Below are positions 1 to 9,338 of a stretch of DNA of 64,000 bases, piece after piece. Below the pieces are notes generated by a model, which had not been told where the DNA came from, searched no databases, and worked only from the letters and a program-made list of their open reading frames with translations. Both the position numbers and the translations under genes were made by a program. The stretch is from an uncultured Oscillospiraceae bacterium (GTDB lineage: Bacteria; Bacillota; Clostridia; Oscillospirales; Oscillospiraceae), in contig CAJULD010000006.1 of NCBI GenBank assembly GCA_910587505.1, forward strand, positions 1 to 64,000, read 5' to 3'. Position 1 is the first letter of the stretch. The number at the start of each line of letters is the position of its first letter.

Positions 1-61
1 GTACTAAACAGATGCACTTAAAATTATCTGCAAATCTTATTATACGAGGAGGTTCATATAT

Positions 62-559
62 GTGCGAACCGTTGTAACCGGACCGGGAACGCTGTATCTG
101 GGCAAGCAGGGGGAACATCTGGCCCGCGAGCTGGCGTTCCCGGAAACCGCCCTCTGGGCGGCGGAATTCGGAGAGGGGCGCGCCCAGCTGCTCTGCCGTC
201 CCCCCGGCGGCGCGGCGGCCTATGCCGTCACGCTGGAAATGGAGGAGGGCGCGGCCGTCTGGCCCGTCACCGGCGCCGACACCGCATGGACGGGGTACGG
301 CTGCTGCGAGCTGCGCTGGAGCGCGGGAGACCGGGTGGTCAAATCCCGGACGTACCCCACCTTTGTGGCGGATGCTCTCTTCGGAGGGTACCCGGAGGAA
401 AAGCCCGGCGGCATGGCGGATCACCGGCGGCTCGTCCACCGGGAGGACCCGGATCAGCATCCCATGGGGGCCATTACCGGCCTGACCGACGCCATTGGTA
501 AAATTCCCCCGCCGGTGGCGGCACTGACAAATTTGGAACTGGAGGCACTTTTGAAATGA
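62..559 (+). CDS. Phage tail/baseplate-type protein
   Basis: The 165-residue protein has a ~110-residue beta-rich N-terminal part with the pattern seen in clostridial prophage tail proteins: an 'ADTAWTGYGCCELRW' stretch followed by 'KSRTYPT'. This resembles the N-terminal domain of baseplate upper (BppU-like) proteins, which connect fibres to the tail. The C-terminal ~50 residues are low-complexity. The start is the GTG at 62, nine bases after the strong ribosome site GAGGAGG (46-52). The ATG at 60 in another frame meets a stop after five codons. The gene overlaps the next start by four bases. The family call is from memory of similar prophages, and the exact structural role is inferred. Confidence 0.5.
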   Translation: MRTVVTGPGTLYLGKQGEHLARELAFPETALWAAEFGEGRAQLLCRPPGGAAAYAVTLEMEEGAAVWPVTGADTAWTGYGCCELRWSAGDRVVKSRTYPTFVADALFGGYPEEKPGGMADHRRLVHREDPDQHPMGAITGLTDAIGKIPPPVAALTNLELEALLK

Positions 560-1074
560 GCAAGTATCTGGACACCAACGGTCTGCTCTACGTATGGGGC
601 AAGATCAGAAGCCTGCTCAGCGGCAAGGTGGACAAGGCGGAGGGCAAGGGTCTCTCCACCAACGATTACACCGCCGCGGACAAGGCAAAGCTGGACAGAC
701 TGGAGAACTACACGCTGCCCGCCGCCACCGCCGGGACCCTGGGCGGCGTAAAGGTGGGGACCGGTCTGGCGGTGACGGACGGGGTTCTGTCCGCCACCGG
801 CGGCGGCACCGCGGACGCGGTAGCCTGGGAAAACGTGACCGGAAAGCCGGACGTGGCCCTGAAAAGCGACATTACCGGCATTTACAGGTACAGGGGCAGC
901 GTCCCCTCCTTTTCCGCTCTCCCCGCCCGGAGCAACTCTGCCGGCGACGTGTGGAACGCGGAGGACACGGGGATGAACTACGCCTGGGACGGCGAGAGCT
1001 GGGACGCGCTGGGACAGCTGTTTGAAATCCAGACGATCACCAACGAGGAGATTGACGCCGCCCTGACCGCCTGA
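556..1074 (+). CDS. Tail-fibre-type phage protein
   Basis: The 172-residue protein opens with MSKYLDTNGLLYVWGKI and then has a short coiled region (KVDKAEGKGLSTNDYT...KAKLDRLE), which is typical of trimeric tail-fibre shafts. Glycine-rich beta segments follow, and a 'GDVWNAEDTGMNYAWDGESWDALG' type module (about residues 132-155) lies near the end, as seen in many phage fibre proteins. It overlaps the previous gene by four bases (ATGA), which suggests translational coupling. Its N-terminal M-KYLD-GL motif recurs at the start of the next small protein, so both may dock on the same tail site. Receptor specificity cannot be inferred. Confidence 0.6.
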   Translation: MSKYLDTNGLLYVWGKIRSLLSGKVDKAEGKGLSTNDYTAADKAKLDRLENYTLPAATAGTLGGVKVGTGLAVTDGVLSATGGGTADAVAWENVTGKPDVALKSDITGIYRYRGSVPSFSALPARSNSAGDVWNAEDTGMNYAWDGESWDALGQLFEIQTITNEEIDAALTA

Positions 1075-1110
1075 TCTCCCATCATGGACAGGAAAGCGAG
1101 GAAGCAGGCA

Positions 1111-1269
1111 ATGGCAAAATATCTGGACGCGGAGGGACTGCGTCATCTTCTGGAGATGCTCCGGCAGGCGCTGGCGGGTAAGCAGGACGCCGGCTCCGCC
1201 GTTACCATGGCGCAGGTAGACGCGGCCATCCGTGCCGCTGTTACCAGCGCCATTGAGGAGGCATATTAA
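1111..1269 (+). CDS. Small tail-associated phage protein
   Basis: This 52-residue protein starts MAKYLDAEGLRHLLEML, echoing the N-terminus of the preceding fibre protein. The remainder is a predicted helix rich in Ala and Gln. The ATG at 1111 is preferred over the ATG at 1084 because GAGGAAG lies at a normal distance upstream and the KYLD motif then begins the protein, as in its neighbour. Its stop overlaps the next start by one base. It is probably a short fibre or attachment peptide of the tail. The function is not recognised. Confidence 0.5.
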   Translation: MAKYLDAEGLRHLLEMLRQALAGKQDAGSAVTMAQVDAAIRAAVTSAIEEAY

Positions 1270-1838
1270 TGGAGCTGCGGACGCTTTTTCAAAGCATCGC
1301 CGGAGCCATCCGGAGCAGGGAGGGTTCCGCCGCTTCGATTCCGGCATCCCGATTCCCGGAGCGCATCCTGAATCTTCCGTCCGGCACGGATACCTCCGAC
1401 GCCACGGCGGCCCCTGACGATGTCCTCAGCGGGAAAACCGCCTATGCGGGCGGGAAAAAAATCACCGGAGCCATCCCCGTCCGGCAAGCGGCGGTCATTA
1501 CCCCCGGCGCGGTGGAACAGACCGCCGCCGCTGCCGGGACCTACGCCGCCGGGGACGTCAGAGTGGCCGGAGACGGAAATCTCGTTCCCGCCCATATCAA
1601 AAGCGGCGTCTCCATTTTCGGCGTGACAGGGGAGCTGCCGGGTATCAGCAGCGATTCTCCCGCCGTCAGCGGAAACGGACGCGCCTATTATAGCGGTCTG
1701 ACCGCCCAGGTGCGCCCTGTGGAAGCGGTACTGGACCGGGAGAACGGGCATCTGCTTGTAAAATTCAACATTTACGCCACCTATTCCTCCACCCGCGCAG
1801 AGGGCAGCGGCACGTTTCAGATTGACATCGACGTCTGA
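1269..1838 (+). CDS. Phage tail-fibre/structural protein
   Basis: The 189-residue protein starts with a short helical segment (MELRTLFQSIAGAIR), then 'ERILNLPSGTDTSDATA'. Next come repeated beta motifs of the form 'DVLSGKTAYAGGKKITGAIP' and 'HIKSGVSIFGVTGELPG'. The repeats with the G-KIxGxIP pattern are common in collagen-free tail-fibre and tail-tip proteins of Firmicutes phages. The gene is directly coupled to the upstream small gene (TAATG). It is the last structural gene before the lysis pair. The assignment to fibre rather than another virion part is an inference from position and repeats. Confidence 0.55.
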   Translation: MELRTLFQSIAGAIRSREGSAASIPASRFPERILNLPSGTDTSDATAAPDDVLSGKTAYAGGKKITGAIPVRQAAVITPGAVEQTAAAAGTYAAGDVRVAGDGNLVPAHIKSGVSIFGVTGELPGISSDSPAVSGNGRAYYSGLTAQVRPVEAVLDRENGHLLVKFNIYATYSSTRAEGSGTFQIDIDV

Positions 1839-1915
1839 AAGCGGCGGCAGGGAAAAGGCACAGGTCCGGCATAAATCAGATAATATTTTCATTGAGAAGG
1901 GAAGGAGGAGGATCT

Positions 1916-2122
1916 GTGGACAAGTCTTTACTCAGACGGCTGAGCAGTCTGCTCAGCATCAAAAGTCTGGTCACGTTGGCGCTGACGGCGGTATTTGCCG
2001 CCATGGCCGTGCAGGGAACCGTTTCCCAGGACTTCATGACCATTTACGCGGTCATCATCGCCTTTTATTTCGGCACACAAAGCAGCAAACTGCCGGACCC
2101 GGCAGGAGGCGGCAGTGAATAG
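1916..2122 (+). CDS. Holin-like small membrane protein
   Basis: The 68-residue protein has a basic N-terminus (VDKSLLRRLSS) followed by a long hydrophobic stretch from about residue 17 to 52, enough for one or two membrane segments, and a polar Pro/Gly tail. The size, topology and position directly before the endolysin fit a holin that lets the endolysin reach the wall. The GTG at 1916 is chosen because GGAGGAGG (1904-1911) sits just upstream. The next gene begins before this one ends (2115 versus 2122), so the lysis pair is probably co-translated. Confidence 0.6.
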   Translation: MDKSLLRRLSSLLSIKSLVTLALTAVFAAMAVQGTVSQDFMTIYAVIIAFYFGTQSSKLPDPAGGGSE

Positions 2123-2744
2123 GAATATTTTGCAGATTGCCGCCGGAGAGCTCGGCGTTACGGAGTCCCCTTCGGGGAGCAACCAGACCGGATATGGCCG
2201 CTGGTACGGCCTGAACGGGCAGCCCTGGTGCATGATGTTCGTTCAGTGGTGCTTTGCCCAGGCAGGCGCGCCGCTGCCCTTCAAAACGGCCAGCTGTTCT
2301 GCCCTGCTGCGCTGGTACAGGGAAAACCGTCCCCAGGATGTCGTCACAGAGCCCCAGCCCGGAGATATCGTGCTGTACAATTTTGGCCACACAGGCATTC
2401 TTACCGGCACGACAGCAAAGACCGTTACCGCCATCGAGGGTAACACCTCCCCCGGCGAAGCAGGCAGCCAGTCCAACGGCGGCGGCGTATACCGGCGCAC
2501 CAGAAGCAGGACGCTGGTTACAGCCTGTATCCGGCCCACGGTCAGAGAGGAGGAGCATATGACAGGCAAAGAGATCTATGACTCGCTGAACCAGTATCTC
2601 AGCCGGCAATCCGTTCCCGACTGGGCCGGGAAGGAGCTGGAGGAAGCCATTCGGCTGGGCATCACCGATGGAAAGGAACCCATGGCCCTGATCCCCAGAT
2701 ACCAGGCGGCCATTATGGCTCTGCGGTCGGCAAAAACAGAATGA
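2115..2744 (+). CDS. CHAP-domain endolysin
   Basis: The 209-residue protein carries a CHAP-type cysteine amidase/endopeptidase domain in residues ~1-145. The catalytic Cys lies in GQPWCMMFVQW (about residue 39), and the His in NFGHTGIL after the typical 'PQPGDIVLY' strand. It would cleave peptidoglycan during phage or particle release. The C-terminal ~60 residues (MTGKEIYDSLNQYLSRQ... onward) form a helical module with a GITDG motif, as in small wall-binding or structural repeats. The start is the GTG at 2115, preceded by GGAGG. The gene ends six bases before a strong hairpin terminator. Confidence 0.75.
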   Translation: MNRNILQIAAGELGVTESPSGSNQTGYGRWYGLNGQPWCMMFVQWCFAQAGAPLPFKTASCSALLRWYRENRPQDVVTEPQPGDIVLYNFGHTGILTGTTAKTVTAIEGNTSPGEAGSQSNGGGVYRRTRSRTLVTACIRPTVREEEHMTGKEIYDSLNQYLSRQSVPDWAGKELEEAIRLGITDGKEPMALIPRYQAAIMALRSAKTE

Positions 2745-2749
2745 ACGGA

Positions 2750-2778
2750 GGGGAAGGCTTTCGGCCTTCCCCTTCTTT
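2750..2778 (+). terminator. Intrinsic terminator after endolysin gene
   Basis: A nine-base stem GGGGAAGGC (2750-2758) pairs with GCCTTCCCC (2764-2772) over a five-base loop, followed by TTCTTTATC. It closes the phage lysis operon and insulates the dnaA promoter. Confidence 0.8.
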
Positions 2779-2850
2779 ATCAAAAAATCTTTCCCGGATC
2801 TTTCTTGCCCGCTTTTTTATGTGTTTCTCTCTTTATTTAAAATGTGTCTG

Positions 2851-2879
2851 TTGCAATCTCACCCATTTTTTGATATAAT
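2851..2879 (+). promoter_or_regulatory. Predicted dnaA promoter
   Basis: TTGCAA at 2851-2856 and a perfect TATAAT at 2874-2879 are separated by 17 bases, about 87 bases before the dnaA start. It is a vegetative sigma-A type promoter by consensus. Confidence 0.75.
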
Positions 2880-2965
2880 AATGCAGATATACATGCCCTC
2901 AAACAGCATGGGAAAACAAGAGAGAAAAAGGAAATCCACAGAGAACAGAGAAAGGGAGAGCTTCT

Positions 2966-4276
2966 ATGCAATCTGTTTCTGACATCTGGTCCATGATCCT
3001 GGACCGGCTTCGGGAGGATTTATCAGAAACCACCATTAAAACCTGGTTCGATGAAACCACGGTTGTCGCTCTGGAAGGAGACGAACTGATCCTCCACTGT
3101 CCCAACGCCTTCAAACGTACCAACATTCAGGACCGTTTTCTCCCCAACATCAAGGCGGGGCTGAAGGATATCTTTTCCTCCGACATGTCCGTGCTCCTTC
3201 TGGACGACGAGGGCCTGCACAGGCGGGAGCACCACAGGGAGCAGAAACCCGCCTCCATCATGGACAGCGGAGAATTCACCTTCGACACCTTTGTCGTCGG
3301 CCCCTCCAATCAGCTGGCCTGCTCCGCCGCCCGTGCCGTGGCCGACGCTCCCGGCCAGCACTACAATCCTCTCTTCATCTATGGCAGCTCCGGTCTGGGC
3401 AAGACCCATCTGCTCTACGCCATCGCTCACGTCATCCGGCAGAAAAACCCCTCCTCCAGAATCCTCTATATCAAAGGCGACGAATTCATCAACGCCTTTG
3501 TGGAGGCCGTGCGGTCCGGCAAGGCCGGGGAGTTCCGCGTCAAATACCGGGAAGCCGACCTGATGCTGGTGGACGACATCCAATTTGTCGCCGGAAAGGT
3601 GGAGACGCAGAACGAATTCTTCCACACCTTCAACACCCTTTACGAGAGCAAGAAGCAGATCGTCCTCACCTCCGACCGTCCTCCTCAGGAGATGGCCCTT
3701 CTGGACGACCGGCTCCGTACCCGCTTCGAGTGGGGCCTTATGGCCGACGTACAGCAGCCTGTCCTGGAAACCAGAGTTGCCATCGTCAAAAACAAGGCGG
3801 CCAACCTCGGTCTGATCCTCAGTAACGAAGTGGCCAACTACATTGCCAACAAAATCACCTCCAACGTCCGCCAGCTGGAGGGTACCGTGCATAAAATCAA
3901 AGCCTTTCACGATCTGAACATGGAAATCAATCAGGCCACCGTCGATCGGGCCATTCAGGATATGATCCGCTCCAACGAATTCATTATCACCCCGGACAAC
4001 ATCATCAAGGAAGTCTGCCGCTATTTCCGGGTACAGGAGGACCAGATCCGCGGTCCCTCCCGCAGCAGAGACATTCTCAACGCCCGTCAGATCGCCATGT
4101 ACCTGATCCGCAGCATGACCAGCCTGTCCCTGGATGAAACCGGCAAGCTCTTCGGCGGCCGGGACCACTCTACCACCCTCAACGGCGTCACGAAAGTAGA
4201 AAACCGCATGAAAAACGACAACGCCTTCGCAGAAACGGTAAAGGCCATCATAACCAACATCAATTCTACCAAATAA
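2966..4276 (+). CDS. dnaA: Chromosomal replication initiator DnaA
   Basis: The 436-residue protein contains the whole DnaA architecture. A DnaB/SirA-interacting N-terminal domain spans ~1-75, followed by a short linker. The AAA+ core has Walker A GSSGLGKT (140-147) and Walker B LMLVDDIQF (199-207). The C-terminal helix-turn-helix carries the DnaA signature GGRDHSTTLNG (397-407), which reads DnaA boxes. It opens the origin and loads the helicase. The Walker A has GSS where most bacteria have GGV, a conservative change. The start is ATG 2966 after AGGGAGA. It is followed by a DnaA-box-rich spacer and dnaN, the classical Firmicutes origin order. The identity is certain. Confidence 0.98.
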   Translation: MQSVSDIWSMILDRLREDLSETTIKTWFDETTVVALEGDELILHCPNAFKRTNIQDRFLPNIKAGLKDIFSSDMSVLLLDDEGLHRREHHREQKPASIMDSGEFTFDTFVVGPSNQLACSAARAVADAPGQHYNPLFIYGSSGLGKTHLLYAIAHVIRQKNPSSRILYIKGDEFINAFVEAVRSGKAGEFRVKYREADLMLVDDIQFVAGKVETQNEFFHTFNTLYESKKQIVLTSDRPPQEMALLDDRLRTRFEWGLMADVQQPVLETRVAIVKNKAANLGLILSNEVANYIANKITSNVRQLEGTVHKIKAFHDLNMEINQATVDRAIQDMIRSNEFIITPDNIIKEVCRYFRVQEDQIRGPSRSRDILNARQIAMYLIRSMTSLSLDETGKLFGGRDHSTTLNGVTKVENRMKNDNAFAETVKAIITNINSTK

Positions 4277-4585
4277 GCCTTCGCTCCCCATGACAGCTTT
4301 CCACATTTTCCTCCAGGTTTTCCACAAAATAAACCTTACCTTTTCCACACGGGCTGTGGAAATCCATCCCCCGTTTTTCCTCTGTGGATTTCCCGCTATT
4401 TCCCCCTGGATTTTCCACAACCGGATCATTGTTAATTTTCCCAGCATTTCCAACCCTTTCCCGCCATTATCCACATTTTTTCGCCCTACCGCTTCTTCCA
4501 CTAAAAAATAATATTATATTCTCTATAAATCCCCAATATGCCAAAACGCCATTAACCGTCAAAAAACTGAAAGGACGCCCCCATT
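4277..4585 (+). other. Origin region (oriC) with DnaA-box cluster
   Basis: The dnaA-dnaN spacer holds one perfect DnaA box TTATCCACA (4467-4475) and six boxes with one or two changes: CTTTCCACA 4297-4305, TTTTCCACA 4318-4326, 4341-4349 and 4411-4419, and reverse-orientation copies at 4355-4363 (TGTGGAAAT) and 4383-4391 (TGTGGATTT). An AT-rich run at ~4500-4530 is a candidate unwinding element. Most boxes are T-substituted at position 3, so they are likely lower-affinity sites. This is the expected oriC location in this phylum. Confidence 0.8.
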
Positions 4586-5695
4586 ATGAAATTTTCCTGT
4601 GAAAAATCTTTTTTACAATCCGCTGTCGCTACCGCTTCCCGTACTGTCGCCGTTAAAAGCACCATCCCCGCACTGGAAGGCGTGCTGCTGCAGGCCAATA
4701 CACAATTAACTGTCTCCGGCTACAACATGCAGACCGGTACCCGTACCACCTGCGAGGCCGATGTAACGGAACCCGGCGCGCTGGTCCTGTCCGCCCGTCT
4801 CTTCGGCGACATCATCCGCCGGATGCCGGACGACGTCGTCACCTTTACTTCCGACGGCGGAACAAACGTTCACCTGACCTGCGGCGATACCGCCTACGAT
4901 ATCACCGCCCTCTCAGCCGAAGACTACCCGGAGCTCCCGGAGGTAGAAAACCGGTTTTCATTCTGCATCTCACAGCAAACGCTCCGCGCCATGATTAACG
5001 AAACCTCCTTCGCCATCTCCTCTGACGAAACCCGGCCCATTCATACCGGCTCCCTGTTTGAAGTCAGAGACAACACCCTGACCGTCGTCAGCGTAGACGG
5101 CTTCCGCCTGGCCCTCCGGAAAGAACAGATTGCCTCATCCAACGGCGGAACCTTCCACTTCGTCGCTCCCGGCTCGGCCCTCAACGAAGTGGAGAAGATC
5201 TGCGACGCCGCAGACCGCACAGCCAATATCATTCTGGGGAGCCGCCACATCCTCTTCGACGCCGGACAGACTCAGCTGATCTGCCGCCGTCTGGAGGGGG
5301 AATTCCTTGACTACAAAGCCGCCATCTCCAGAACAAACCCCATCGTCATTACGGCGGACACAAAAAAACTCATTACCTCCGTTGACCGGGTATCCGTAGT
5401 GATATCTGAAAAGCAGAAAAGTCCTGTCCAGTGCATTTTCAACGCCGGTAAAGTAAATATCTCCGCCCGGACCACCAACGGCGAGGCAGCGGATATCTGT
5501 CCCGTCGACGGCGACGGCGGCGGCCTGACCATCGGCTTTAACAACCGCTATCTGATGGAGGCCCTGAAATACGCCCCCGCCGATACCGTCCGTATGGAGC
5601 TGAATACCAGCATCTCTCCCTGCCTCATCCTGCCCACGGAAGAGGGAGAAAAGTTCCTCTATATGGTTTTGCCCGTCCGGCTGAAAAATAACTGA
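4586..5695 (+). CDS. dnaN: DNA polymerase III beta sliding clamp
   Basis: The 369-residue protein has the length and three-domain repeat pattern of the beta clamp. Recognisable segments are MKFSCEKSFLQSAVATASRTV, 'KSTIPALEGVLL', 'AEDYPELPEV', 'DGFRLALRKE' and the C-terminal 'EEGEKFLYMVLPVRL'. The clamp tethers DNA polymerase III and repair proteins to DNA as a dimeric ring. The start is ATG 4586 preceded by AAAGGA. It lies directly after oriC and 15 bases ahead of the S4-domain gene, in the standard dnaA-dnaN-yaaA-recF order. Confidence 0.98.
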   Translation: MKFSCEKSFLQSAVATASRTVAVKSTIPALEGVLLQANTQLTVSGYNMQTGTRTTCEADVTEPGALVLSARLFGDIIRRMPDDVVTFTSDGGTNVHLTCGDTAYDITALSAEDYPELPEVENRFSFCISQQTLRAMINETSFAISSDETRPIHTGSLFEVRDNTLTVVSVDGFRLALRKEQIASSNGGTFHFVAPGSALNEVEKICDAADRTANIILGSRHILFDAGQTQLICRRLEGEFLDYKAAISRTNPIVITADTKKLITSVDRVSVVISEKQKSPVQCIFNAGKVNISARTTNGEAADICPVDGDGGGLTIGFNNRYLMEALKYAPADTVRMELNTSISPCLILPTEEGEKFLYMVLPVRLKNN

Positions 5696-5710
5696 TTGGG
5701 TATACTTTCT

Positions 5711-5926
5711 ATGGAAACAATTACCATCAACACGGATTTTATCCGTCTTCAGGACCTGATGAAGCTGGGAAACCTGGTTTCCTCCGGCGGCGAGGCCAAG
5801 CAGCTGATTCAGGACGGTCAGGTGCTGGTCAACGGAGAAGTCTGCCTCCAGCGGGGCAGGAAGCTCCGCCCCGGCGACACCGTCACCTTCCAGAACCAGA
5901 CCTACGCAACCGCCTATGCGACTTGA
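5711..5926 (+). CDS. yaaA: S4-domain RNA-binding protein YaaA
   Basis: The 71-residue protein is almost entirely one S4 RNA-binding fold (FIRLQDLMKLGNLVSSGGEAKQLIQDGQVLVNG, then RGRKLRPGDTV). The family sits between dnaN and recF across Firmicutes, and YaaA is linked to ribosome assembly. ATG 5711 is chosen over the TTG at 5696 because it gives the usual family N-terminus. No strong ribosome site precedes it, so translation may be coupled to dnaN. The stop overlaps the recF start by 11 bases. Confidence 0.9.
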   Translation: METITINTDFIRLQDLMKLGNLVSSGGEAKQLIQDGQVLVNGEVCLQRGRKLRPGDTVTFQNQTYATAYAT

Positions 5927-7019
5927 CCACATCATGCTGGAGGACTTCCGGAACTATGCCCGTCAGGAAGTGAGCTTCGATCCCACCTGCAACGTCATCT
6001 GCGGCGAGAACGCCCAGGGAAAAACCAACCTGCTGGAGGCCATGGTCTGTCTGTCCACCGGGAAGTCCCACCGAACGAGGACGGACCGGGAACTGATCCG
6101 CTTCGAGCAGGAGGGGTTCCGTCTGGAGGGCTCCGTCTGCTCCAGAGGAAGAGAGTTTACCAGCCATATCGACGTGGGCTTCGGGAAAAAAAAGAGGATT
6201 ACGGTCAACCAGGTACCCGCCAGGATGGCCTCTGATCTGAGCGCCGTGCTGAACACCGTCTTTTTCTGTCCGGAGGACCTCCATCTCATCAGGGAGGGAG
6301 CCGCCGCCCGCCGCCGGTTCATCGACGCCTCCCTCTGCCAGCTTCGCCCCCGATACGCCGCGGCTCTGGCGGAATACCAGCGTCTTCATGAGCATAAGAC
6401 CCGGATTCTCCGGGACTGCGCGGACCGGCCGGATCTGATTGCCACGCTGCCGGATTTCAATCTCCGTATGGCGGAAACCGGCGCGATTCTGATTCACTAC
6501 CGCGCCCGGTTTGTCAGGATGCTGTCCGACTGCGCGGCGGCGGCCCACAGCGAATGCTCCGGCGGCAAAGAGCGGCTGGATATTCAGTACAGGACCGTCA
6601 AAACGGTCTCCGATCCTTTCGGCGATCACAGGCTACTGGTCATTCAGCTGCTGGAGCACCAGCGGGAGCACCACTATGCGGAGGTATCCAGCCGCCAATG
6701 CCTCTCCGGTCCCCACAAGGACGATATCGAGGTGACGCTCGACGGGCTCAGCGCCCGTTCCTACGCCTCCCAGGGGCAGACCCGGACGGCGGCGCTGGCA
6801 CTCAAGCTGGCCGACAGAGAGATTCACAGGGAGATCATCGGCGAATATCCCATTCTCCTTTTGGACGACGTGCTCAGCGAGCTGGACCCGAAGCGGCAGG
6901 AGTACGTCCTTAACCGGATCGGCAGCGGGCAGGTATTCATTACCTGCTGCGAGGAGGACCGGCTGCATTCCCTCCTGAAAGGAAATATTTACCGGGTCAA
7001 AAACGGCGTAGTCCGGTAA
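5916..7019 (+). CDS. recF: Recombination and replication repair protein RecF
   Basis: The 367-residue SMC-like ATPase has Walker A GENAQGKT (30-37), the ABC-type signature LSGPHKDD (263-270) and Walker B ILLLDDVLSELD (313-324). Its length matches the RecF family. With RecO and RecR it loads RecA at gapped DNA. The start ATG 5916 overlaps the S4 gene. The family and gene order leave little doubt about the call. Confidence 0.97.
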   Translation: MRLDHIMLEDFRNYARQEVSFDPTCNVICGENAQGKTNLLEAMVCLSTGKSHRTRTDRELIRFEQEGFRLEGSVCSRGREFTSHIDVGFGKKKRITVNQVPARMASDLSAVLNTVFFCPEDLHLIREGAAARRRFIDASLCQLRPRYAAALAEYQRLHEHKTRILRDCADRPDLIATLPDFNLRMAETGAILIHYRARFVRMLSDCAAAAHSECSGGKERLDIQYRTVKTVSDPFGDHRLLVIQLLEHQREHHYAEVSSRQCLSGPHKDDIEVTLDGLSARSYASQGQTRTAALALKLADREIHREIIGEYPILLLDDVLSELDPKRQEYVLNRIGSGQVFITCCEEDRLHSLLKGNIYRVKNGVVR

Positions 7020-7040
7020 AGAATGGAGGACGTCTTTCCC

Positions 7041-7304
7041 ATGTATCTGCATATTGGCAGCAATCTTTCCGTTCCGACGGACGACATCGTCGGAATCTTT
7101 GACATCGACAACGCCACAACGGCGAAATCTACCAGGGAATATCTGAAGGCTGCCGAGGACGAGGGCATGGTCACAGCCGCCGGCGGCGACCTTCCCAAAT
7201 CTCTTGTCGTCTGCTGCCCCCGCGGGAGCTGGCAGCGCGTATATATTTCCCCGCTGGCGCCGGCCACACTTCTCGGCCGGCTGGAATCCAAACGTATCTG
7301 CTGA
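7041..7304 (+). CDS. remB: DUF370/RemA-family regulator (RemB/YaaB position)
   Basis: The 87-residue protein begins [26 protein letters not shown], the hallmark of the DUF370 family that includes RemA and RemB, ring-forming DNA-binding regulators of matrix and osmoprotection genes in Bacillus. It sits between recF and gyrB, exactly where yaaB/remB is found in Bacillus. ATG 7041 is preferred over 7023 because GGAGG (7025-7029) precedes it at a workable distance. Whether it acts on matrix genes in this anaerobe is unknown. Confidence 0.88.
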   Translation: MYLHIGSNLSVPTDDIVGIFDIDNATTAKSTREYLKAAEDEGMVTAAGGDLPKSLVVCCPRGSWQRVYISPLAPATLLGRLESKRIC

Positions 7305-7323
7305 CTGGAGGTCAATACAATAT

Positions 7324-9285
<1,962 letters not shown>

Positions 9286-9338
9286 TCCTGAGGCTGCCGG
9301 GAAGAGAACGAATCCTGAATTTATGAGGTAGAATAGAC

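Larger units (their letters stand above)
1..2744 (+). mobile_element. Prophage or tail-like particle, tail-fibre and lysis end (partial)
   Basis: Six tightly packed plus-strand genes run from a baseplate/tail-like protein through tail-fibre-type proteins to a holin-like membrane protein and a CHAP endolysin. This is the usual order at the late end of a siphophage or myophage genome, or of a phage-tail-like bacteriocin. The block is cut by the window start, so head, portal and integrase genes cannot be judged. It ends at a hairpin terminator about 90 bases before the dnaA promoter. I see no obvious attachment-site repeat in 2745-2965. Confidence 0.7.

Noticed and set aside
2745..2965. Phage attachment site between the endolysin gene and dnaA
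   Set aside because: No short direct repeat, tRNA end or integrase could be tied to this spacer, so I do not call one.
3023..4501. Long minus-strand open frame (492 codons) opposite dnaA
   Set aside because: It is the antisense of a GC-rich gene. The sequence lacks domain motifs and a ribosome site, and dnaA is certain on the other strand.
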